A stretch of DNA of 10,639 bases, taken from Bacteroidales bacterium UBA1187 (lineage in GTDB: Bacteria; Bacteroidota; Bacteroidia; Bacteroidales; Paludibacteraceae). Position numbers and translations under genes: made by a program. This document shows positions 5,321 through 10,639 of this stretch, in pieces (positions within the stretch are counted from its first letter, which is position 1; every line of letters begins with the position of its first letter). The notes below the pieces were generated by a model that was given only the letters and a program-made list of their open reading frames with translations, ran no database searches and was not told where the DNA came from. The stretch covers positions 1 to 10,639 of the forward strand of contig DBYL01000016.1 in NCBI GenBank assembly GCA_002309835.1. Reading direction: 5' to 3'.

Positions 5321-6916
5321 ATGAGACACAAACTGATTCTATTGGCATTTCTATGTGTCCAATTGCCTTTGTTTGCGCAGAATGACACGGTGCGTATCTT
5401 GCGTTCCGCTCCTGCTCCCGAACGCACGGAGGTGAGTGAGAAGAAGTACGCGATGGAAGACACTCCGGAACTGAAGAAGACACCGGACAGTCTGACGCGC
5501 GTAGAGATTACCACTATTCAGTATTTCACAGACACGCTCACGCGCATCGCCTTCACGCCTGACAGCGTAGCCAAGCAGCGCGAAGAGATCACGAAAACCG
5601 ATTCCACGGATCGTCGCGGACATTATATCGAGGCGCATGTGGGTCTGGGCTACGGAAGTCTCGGTTATAACCTGGCCGGAGCCGACAACCGCGTGAACGG
5701 TTCATTCAGCGCGTTGCTCCAACTGCAATACGCCTATTTCTTCCATCCCAACTGGGGTGTAGGAGCCGGTTTATGGTTTACGAACTACACCTCGATGGCG
5801 CATATCGGAGGTGAGTATCGCTGGACGCAGGACAAGAACGGCAACCCGCTGGTGGATTCCGATGTTGAGCAGAACTACCATCATATCGCTAACGTACAAC
5901 AATGGCGTGAGCGCGAGACGATACATAACCTCGCCATTCCTATCTCGCTGCAGTTCCAATACAAGAAAGAGGAGTGGAAAGCACGTATCTTCGCGGAGTT
6001 AGGCATCGCGCCGTCGTTCTCGGTGTCGAAGAAATACCGCGTGATGGAAGGTGTTGTTGCGCATTCCGGTTATTACCCGGCATGGGAACTGACCTTGGAC
6101 AGGATGCATGAGTTCGCGACCATTGACTATAAGAACGCCCCGCAGTCGAAAGGCACGCTGAGCGTCCGTCCGCAAGTAGCTATCTTCGCGGACCTCGGTG
6201 CATTACTGCCGCTGACGCCGCAGATAGAGTTGTTCCTCGGCGGGTATTTCAACGTCGTAGCCAACGATGCCAACAGTTCCGACCGCCGCGACATCGGTTG
6301 GAAGGACGATACCTTCACCTTCATGGACGAGTACGCCGGGGCATATGCCACCACCAACGCTTCCGCTTCGCATCCATTTGAGGTGGGTGTCAAAGTGGGT
6401 GTTCACTGGCATTATATCAAGCCGGACAAGCATGAGATGGTGGATTACTTTGAGCATTTCACGCGTCAGGACACGATGGTGGATATCCTTCATCGCCGCG
6501 ACACGATTATCTCCGAGCGCATCGATACGCTTACTCGTGCGCACATTGCCAAGGCGGCTGAGGAAGTGGAGAAATTCAATAAGATATACTTCGATTTCGA
6601 TAGCCATCAATTAAGCGAGGAGTCGCAGAACTACCTCTCTTCGATTGTCGGCGTGCTGAACAAGGTGCCTGATGCGAAGATTGCTATCGACGGTCACGCT
6701 TCGGAGGAAGGTCAGCGTCGTCACAACGAGAAGTTGGCATATAACCGTGCGAAAGCTGTAGCTAAATACCTCGTTGAGCAGGGTATTGATAAGAAACGCG
6801 TGATTGTCATCGGTCATGGTTCGTTAGTTCCGAACGAAGAGAACGTCAACCATGAGTTGCCGCTTGACCGCCGTGCAGAAGTGAAAGTTGTACAAAAACA
6901 AAGTGAAATCAAATAA
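5321..6916 (+). CDS. OmpA-family outer-membrane protein: beta-barrel plus C-terminal peptidoglycan-binding domain
   Basis: This 531-residue protein links the outer membrane to the cell wall. The signal peptide LILLAFLCVQLPLFAQ ends at Gln20, a common Bacteroidota cleavage site. Residues 21-98 are polar, rich in Thr, Pro and Lys, and probably extended. From about 102 (YIEAHVGLGYGSLGYNL) to 388 there are alternating strands of an outer-membrane barrel (FFHPNWGVGAGLWFTNYTS, LAIPISLQFQYKKEEWKARI, IELFLGGYFNVVA, FEVGVKVGVHWHYI). Residues about 389-420 form a charged linker, and 422-526 are the OmpA domain (KIYFDFDSHQLSEES, IDGHASEEG at 456-464, LAYNRAKAV, LDRRAEVKV). Arg476 matches the peptidoglycan-binding arginine. 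The binding aspartate of E. coli OmpA (GYTDRIG) is replaced, giving GHASEEG, a variant common in Bacteroidales. The leader before ATG 5321 is A-rich with no Shine-Dalgarno site. The next gene starts 12 bases after the stop. Confidence 0.93.
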   Translation: MRHKLILLAFLCVQLPLFAQNDTVRILRSAPAPERTEVSEKKYAMEDTPELKKTPDSLTRVEITTIQYFTDTLTRIAFTPDSVAKQREEITKTDSTDRRGHYIEAHVGLGYGSLGYNLAGADNRVNGSFSALLQLQYAYFFHPNWGVGAGLWFTNYTSMAHIGGEYRWTQDKNGNPLVDSDVEQNYHHIANVQQWRERETIHNLAIPISLQFQYKKEEWKARIFAELGIAPSFSVSKKYRVMEGVVAHSGYYPAWELTLDRMHEFATIDYKNAPQSKGTLSVRPQVAIFADLGALLPLTPQIELFLGGYFNVVANDANSSDRRDIGWKDDTFTFMDEYAGAYATTNASASHPFEVGVKVGVHWHYIKPDKHEMVDYFEHFTRQDTMVDILHRRDTIISERIDTLTRAHIAKAAEEVEKFNKIYFDFDSHQLSEESQNYLSSIVGVLNKVPDAKIAIDGHASEEGQRRHNEKLAYNRAKAVAKYLVEQGIDKKRVIVIGHGSLVPNEENVNHELPLDRRAEVKVVQKQSEIK

Positions 6917-6921
6917 GGAGG
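6917..6921 (+). promoter_or_regulatory. strong GGAGG ribosome binding site
   Basis: GGAGG directly follows the TAA stop at 6914-6916 and ends 7 bases before ATG 6929, an ideal Shine-Dalgarno spacing. Most starts in this window, as in Bacteroidota generally, have no such site. It confirms the start of the large exported protein and suggests efficient re-initiation by ribosomes finishing the OmpA-family gene. Confidence 0.7.
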
Positions 6922-6928
6922 CATAGAT

Positions 6929-9900
6929 ATGAAACGGTTAATTATATTCAGTCTCTTAATAAGCATTGCGCTCGGCCTGAGCGCACGTACGTTCCTCGCG
7001 AACGACCAGATCCGCGTGAATGTAGACCAGACCACTTGTCATGACGATTCCACCGACCCGAGTGAAGCGGAGCATAAGTTCCATTGGGACTACGGGATGG
7101 CGGTACTCTGGCTCTATCTATATGGTCCGAGTGGTAACGAATGGCTTAAACTCAACTATCTGGATGCCAGCACCTTCGTAGCCACCATGCCTGCCGGTAA
7201 GAACTACGACCATCTTATCTTAGTGCGCAAGAATCCGGCTTATCCCGATGCAGGCTTCGATGACAACCCTGACGTAGTATGGAACAGGACCTGCAACTTG
7301 GAGATCCCGGACCATGCGGGTTGTAATGTACTGTATAAGTTCTGGAAAGGCGGCGGAGGATGTGACGGCGCAGCCGATTGGCATGTATATACGCCTTCTA
7401 TCAATGATATCAAGGCAACCGTCTCCAGCGTCATGCAAGAGGAGATGGAGATTTGTCCGAGTGCGGCAGGTACACTGATCTCGTTGCACCCGAATATCCG
7501 CAGTGACAAGAAAGACTACGACTACGATAAGGTGGTTCGTCATACCTGGTTATACTCCACGGATAAATCCAACTGGACGTCTCTGGATGGCTTTGCCGAC
7601 AACTCCAACAAAGCCAACGGCAAAGAACGCAACGAAGAGTTCGATCGCGATTTCTACACCAATCTGCCGACCTCTATACCCAGCGGAGGTATCTATTATT
7701 ACCTATACTCGTTCAATCCCGAAGGCCGTCGGTTGATTCATATCAAAACGAATCCTAAGGGCTGTGACTTAGATTGCGAGATCACGGCTTTCGAGACCGC
7801 CAACTCGGCCGTTAATGCCGATAACAACACCTTCACCCTCGACGGAATGGTGGCTTTCGGCGAAGCGAACGGCAAGGCACTGAAGATTGAATGCGGAGGA
7901 GTGGATACCACGATTGCATCGCCCAAGAGCCCTCAGTCCTTCTCCTTGCATGGTGTGCCTGCTGCCACTACGGATGGTCAGAAAGCGACCGCCAAAGCTT
8001 CGTTCGTAGGTGGAGGAGAGGCGTGTGCATGGGAGATTCAGATTGATGTGCCTAATGCCACTATTGCTGCGGACACCACGCGTATGGATTCCTTGACGGG
8101 TAAGACCTTTGTGTTAACTCCTGTAGATACCATCGCCAGCAACGCGTTCGTTTGGCTCAAGAAAAACGAAGTTACAGGTGAGGTAGTTGAACTTACCGGT
8201 CTCACCTCCAAAGAGCTGGTAGTGGATCCGTACGACGTTGACACCACCGTCACGTACATCTATAAGGAATACAACCCTGCTCCGGGAACCATGGCGAACC
8301 TCATGACGAACGGCAGTTATGAAGATACATGGGATTACACGGCAAAGAAAGTGAGTGAGTACGACTATTGGGGGACCTTCCCACAAACAGCTTCGACCTC
8401 TATCGATTTCTATACCAACGAAGCCGTCAACCCAGGTCTGGCGAAGAAAGATAATGGTTTTGCGATTGTTCGCGATGCCAAGAATTTCGCCCACACTTAC
8501 GCAGCCGTCAAAGCACGCGACGGTGTTAACTTCGCGCTGTTTGATGCGAAATCCGGTTCGGAAGGAGCCAATAAAAAAGCATGGTTAGCCACAACGACCA
8601 TGCACCCGGATCTGAAACTCAAGAAGGGAACCACCTATGTGCTCTCTTTCTGGGCGGCGAACATTAACAACTACGGCGAGATGGACAATGCGGCGGAGTT
8701 TGAGTTCCAGATCAGAACCAAAGCCGGCGCACTCATCGCTAAATCGAAGAAAACGCTCAAACTGAGTGACGCTAAGTTCCGCAATAATATATGGCATCAG
8801 TTATCGGAGACCTTCACTGCGAAGGAGGATTATGACGACATCGTCATCTCTGTGGTCAACCTCAACGATAAGGAGCTGAAGGTAGGCAATGACTTCGCAC
8901 TGGACGACATCCAATTCCACCCTATCAGCAGTGTTTCGCGTAATGTGAAATCTCAGCAGATCTTCGTTGTCACAGCGCACGAACCGAAAGTGGATGCCTT
9001 CACAGCTACCACGCAAAACATGCTTTGTAGCGCAGATCAGTTCACTATTAACATGGCGGTAACCTATCGTAATGCACAAGGTAAGTTATGTATCCGTGAC
9101 GTAGAGCGCGATAGTATTTATCTGTTTGACGTGCCGCAAAAAAACATCGAAGAGCAAGGCTCCTATTCCTTCTCTATCGTGTTGCCGGATTCGTTAGCTG
9201 CCGCTCGTCAATGGGAAGCGTACTTCCAGATAGCTCCGGCTAACAAACAGACGGCACAATCCGCAGCTCCTGTTCGTTACAGTTGTATTAAGACGGACAC
9301 TACACTCTGCGAAGGAGGCTCGCTCACATGGAAAGGTACTACCTATCCGCAAACGCCGTATATAGGCACCGACACCTTCACCAGCGGATACGACAGTCTG
9401 ATCTTGACCATCGTTGCCATCCCGCGTGTCACGGTAGGTACGATTGCGATGACCTGCGACCAGGCAAATGAGATCCGCATCCCGTTCAGCGTAGCCCACG
9501 GCACACCGGACACCTACGACATCGCAGTGAACGGCAGCCATTATGCGGGTGCTGTGGATGGTTCGGACATCGTCTTCTCGTTGACAACCATGGAAGCCGG
9601 CGACTATGCGGCGACGATGACCGTGAGCGCAGCAGGCACGGAATGCGAGAGCACGCAGGATATATCCTTCACCATCGCCCTCTCCGGTCAGATGTACAGC
9701 AAGTGGACCGATGTGCTCTTCATCAGCAATAAAGAAGGTCGTTTCACCGGCTATCAGTGGTTCGCCGATGGCGTGCTGATGAGCGGAGAGACCATGCAAC
9801 GCTTGTATGACGCCAACGGCCTCAGCGGCACAGCAGTCTTGTATCACTGCCGCCTTACCACGACGGACGGCAAGACGCTGTATACCTGTCCTCTGACCTT

Positions 9901-10078
9901 CGATGAAGTGACGCCGAGTCGCACCGTAACATCCACACCTAGCCAAGTACAATCCACCAAGATATATGATGCAATGGGTCGCGTTATCAACGGCACGCCG
10001 CATAACGGCATCTATATCATCATGGAGACTATGGAGGACGGCACTGTCCGTGCGCGCAAAATCAACGCTTATGAGTAA
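6929..10078 (+). CDS. large exported multidomain protein with carbohydrate-binding-like and Ig-like domains and a T9SS-type sorting tail
   Basis: The 1049-residue protein begins with a signal peptide (LIIFSLLISIALGL, cut near Ala19). Residues about 21-155 (LILVRKNP at 97-102, VWNRTCNLEIP at 117-127) resemble starch-binding-type beta modules that display a WNxT motif. Residues 160-280, 283-378 and 380-450 look like Ig-like beta domains. Residues 456-668 resemble a galactose-binding-like (CBM4/9-type) domain: NLMTNGSYEDTWDY, TTYVLSFWAANINNYGE and the hallmark GNDFALDDIQFHP at 653-665. DTTLCEGGSLTWKG (790-803) to DSLILTIVA (822-830) is a repeat type common in Bacteroidales surface proteins, followed by another Ig-like unit. 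KWTDVLFISNKEGRFTGYQW (925-944) to TLYTCP (983-988) is a C-terminal module I recognise from this order. The end, KIYDAMGRVI...GIYII...KINAYE, resembles the type A type IX secretion sorting domain. No catalytic motif is seen, so it is probably an adhesin, glycan-binding or matrix protein at the surface. No T9SS gene is in the window. The domain assignments come from pattern memory. Confidence 0.85.
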   Translation: MKRLIIFSLLISIALGLSARTFLANDQIRVNVDQTTCHDDSTDPSEAEHKFHWDYGMAVLWLYLYGPSGNEWLKLNYLDASTFVATMPAGKNYDHLILVRKNPAYPDAGFDDNPDVVWNRTCNLEIPDHAGCNVLYKFWKGGGGCDGAADWHVYTPSINDIKATVSSVMQEEMEICPSAAGTLISLHPNIRSDKKDYDYDKVVRHTWLYSTDKSNWTSLDGFADNSNKANGKERNEEFDRDFYTNLPTSIPSGGIYYYLYSFNPEGRRLIHIKTNPKGCDLDCEITAFETANSAVNADNNTFTLDGMVAFGEANGKALKIECGGVDTTIASPKSPQSFSLHGVPAATTDGQKATAKASFVGGGEACAWEIQIDVPNATIAADTTRMDSLTGKTFVLTPVDTIASNAFVWLKKNEVTGEVVELTGLTSKELVVDPYDVDTTVTYIYKEYNPAPGTMANLMTNGSYEDTWDYTAKKVSEYDYWGTFPQTASTSIDFYTNEAVNPGLAKKDNGFAIVRDAKNFAHTYAAVKARDGVNFALFDAKSGSEGANKKAWLATTTMHPDLKLKKGTTYVLSFWAANINNYGEMDNAAEFEFQIRTKAGALIAKSKKTLKLSDAKFRNNIWHQLSETFTAKEDYDDIVISVVNLNDKELKVGNDFALDDIQFHPISSVSRNVKSQQIFVVTAHEPKVDAFTATTQNMLCSADQFTINMAVTYRNAQGKLCIRDVERDSIYLFDVPQKNIEEQGSYSFSIVLPDSLAAARQWEAYFQIAPANKQTAQSAAPVRYSCIKTDTTLCEGGSLTWKGTTYPQTPYIGTDTFTSGYDSLILTIVAIPRVTVGTIAMTCDQANEIRIPFSVAHGTPDTYDIAVNGSHYAGAVDGSDIVFSLTTMEAGDYAATMTVSAAGTECESTQDISFTIALSGQMYSKWTDVLFISNKEGRFTGYQWFADGVLMSGETMQRLYDANGLSGTAVLYHCRLTTTDGKTLYTCPLTFDEVTPSRTVTSTPSQVQSTKIYDAMGRVINGTPHNGIYIIMETMEDGTVRARKINAYE

Positions 10079-10484
10079 ACCTATCTTACCTGCCCTGGCT
10101 GTGGACGCCGCTTGTAGCGGCAATCCCGGTGTGATGGAGTTCCGCGGCGTGATAGCCGATACAGGAACGGAGGTATTCCACCGCGGCCCTTTTGAGCAAG
10201 GCACGAATAATATCGGTGAGTTTCTGGCGCTCGTGTTAGGCCTGGCGTATATCAAGAAGTATAACCTGAATTGGGTTATCTACACCGATAGCGTCACCGC
10301 TTTGGCATGGGTGCGGCAGAAGAAATGCAAGACTAAGATCGAATGGAATGCCTCTAACCAGGACCTGTTCTTCATGGTGCGCAAGGCGGAAATGTGGTTG
10401 CACGACAACACGTGGACTACGCCCATCTATAAATGGGACACCAAGGCTTGGGGGGAGATTCCCGCTGATTTTGGGCGCAAATAG
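10071..10484 (+). CDS. small RNase H-fold protein
   Basis: This 137-residue cytoplasmic protein has the RNase H fold and probably cleaves the RNA strand of RNA-DNA hybrids. Asp12 lies in AVDAACSGNPG, Glu50 in NNIGEFLALVLGL and Asp73 in VIYTDS, matching the first three catalytic acids of RNase HI. The fourth is probably Asp133 in the C-terminal GEIPADFGRK, with Asp123 as the alternative. The protein lacks the typical HxxNExAD ending of E. coli RnhA and ends instead in KWDTKAWGEIPADFGRK, a form I associate with Bacteroidales RNase H-family proteins. ATG 10071 is chosen because family similarity begins just after it; it overlaps the stop of the previous gene by 8 bases (ATGAGTAA), implying translational coupling. 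A longer frame back to 9966 is open but adds sequence unlike the family. Catalytic activity is likely but not certain. Confidence 0.9.
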   Translation: MSKPILPALAVDAACSGNPGVMEFRGVIADTGTEVFHRGPFEQGTNNIGEFLALVLGLAYIKKYNLNWVIYTDSVTALAWVRQKKCKTKIEWNASNQDLFFMVRKAEMWLHDNTWTTPIYKWDTKAWGEIPADFGRK

Positions 10485-10497
10485 TAAATGGACATTG

Positions 10498-10514
10498 CAA
10501 AAATAAAATTTTTG
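10498..10514 (+). terminator. weak AT-only hairpin after the RNase H gene
   Basis: CAAAAAT and ATTTTTG form a perfect 7-bp inverted repeat around AAA, 13 bases after the stop codon, ending in a T-run. It could end the upstream transcript, but the stem is almost entirely A-T and thus weak. It may equally act as an A/T-tract upstream element of the next promoter. Confidence 0.25.
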
Positions 10515-10524
10515 AACGAATTAT

Positions 10525-10555
10525 TTTCGTATATCAAAAAAATATAGTACCTTTG
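10525..10555 (+). promoter_or_regulatory. Bacteroidota-type promoter for the gene at 10622
   Basis: TACCTTTG at 10548-10555 matches the TAnnTTTG -7 consensus. TTTC at 10525-10528, with a 19-base spacer, is a near-match to the TTTG -33 element. The region just upstream is very A/T-rich (A-tract at 10536-10542), typical of strong promoters. The transcript should begin near 10560-10563, giving a leader of about 60 bases that is A/C-rich and has no Shine-Dalgarno site. Confidence 0.8.
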
Positions 10556-10568
10556 CGCCCGCAAAGGT
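10549..10568. promoter_or_regulatory. 9-bp perfect inverted repeat across -7 box and transcription start (possible operator)
   Basis: ACCTTTGCG (10549-10557) and CGCAAAGGT (10560-10568) are perfect reverse complements separated by CC. The left arm contains most of the -7 element and the right arm covers the expected start site. Because transcription should start within or near the right arm, an RNA hairpin of the full repeat is unlikely in the mRNA made here, so a DNA-binding site is the better reading. No regulator is identified. Confidence 0.45.
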
Positions 10569-10621
10569 TAAGAGACAAACAAACAATACACTATAAACAA
10601 TCAAATCAATCTATTACAATT

Positions 10622-10639
10622 ATGACAAAAGTAGCAATT
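10622..10639 (+). CDS. start of a gene cut by the window edge, possibly glyceraldehyde-3-phosphate dehydrogenase
   Basis: ATG at 10622 follows a strong promoter and A-rich leader (ATTACAATT just before it) and opens MTKVAI. Bacteroidales type I GAPDH commonly begins MTKVAINGFGRIGR or similar, and a strong promoter suits a glycolytic gene. Six residues cannot prove the identity; any protein with a short N-terminal beta strand could start this way. Confidence 0.45.

Noticed and set aside
9966..10070. 35-residue N-terminal extension of the RNase H protein
   Set aside because: The extension is in the shadow of the previous gene's coding frame and shows no family similarity; the fold begins right after Met at 10071.
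9194..10255. Long open reading frame of 353 codons on the - strand
   Set aside because: It lies opposite the exported-protein and RNase H genes, has no recognisable family, signal or start context, and is rich in Arg and His as expected of an antisense shadow of a codon-biased gene.
10516..10530. ACGAA/TTCGT small hairpin in the last promoter region
   Set aside because: A 5-bp AT-rich stem upstream of the -7 box is too weak to interpret.
1..10639. Mobile element, CRISPR array, toxin-antitoxin or phage signal
   Set aside because: No regularly spaced repeats, transposase, integrase or paired small genes were found; base composition and coding direction look even across the window.

Overview
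The window is a gene-dense stretch of a Bacteroidota chromosome, most likely from order Bacteroidales. The evidence is: promoters of the TTTG-N19/20-TAnnTTTG type ahead of the gene at 3069 and the last gene; A-rich leaders that mostly lack a Shine-Dalgarno site; a TonB-plug barrel; an OmpA-family protein with the GHASxEG variant; and a large exported protein ending in what looks like a type IX secretion sorting tail. Base composition looks roughly balanced and even throughout, with no integrase, transposase, plasmid or phage gene. I read it as core chromosome rather than an accessory island. Every recognisable gene is on the + strand.

Region 1 (1-2932) holds an unassigned tail of an upstream gene, a short TonB-dependent-receptor-like outer-membrane barrel that apparently starts at TTG, and, 6 bases later, a GltS-type sodium/glutamate symporter. 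The spacing suggests one transcript. A possible uptake route (barrel for the outer membrane, GltS for the inner membrane) is inference.

Region 2 (2933-5150) opens with an intergenic gap carrying a terminator-like repeat and a near-consensus promoter with a perfect 14-bp palindrome between its two elements. It drives rfbC and rfbD, the last two steps of dTDP-L-rhamnose synthesis, followed by a DUF2461 gene. The three genes overlap by 26 and 25 bases, so they form a translationally linked operon. rfbA and rfbB are not here.

Region 3 (5151-5320) contains tRNA-Arg(CCU), preceded by what looks like a decayed partial copy of itself.

Region 4 (5321-10484) holds an OmpA-family barrel with a C-terminal peptidoglycan-binding domain; a 1049-residue exported multidomain protein (carbohydrate-binding-like N-terminus, Ig-like domains, galactose-binding-like domain, sorting-tail-like C-terminus) preceded by an unusually good GGAGG ribosome site; and a small RNase H-fold protein overlapping it by 8 bases.

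Region 5 (10485-10639) is a second Bacteroidota promoter whose -7 box lies in one arm of a perfect 9-bp inverted repeat. A 66-base leader follows, then the first six codons of a gene whose start (MTKVAI) fits glyceraldehyde-3-phosphate dehydrogenase.

I found no clear new defence or mobile system. The points most worth checking are the OmpA/exported-protein pair, the two promoter palindromes, the tRNA relic and the short barrel next to gltS.
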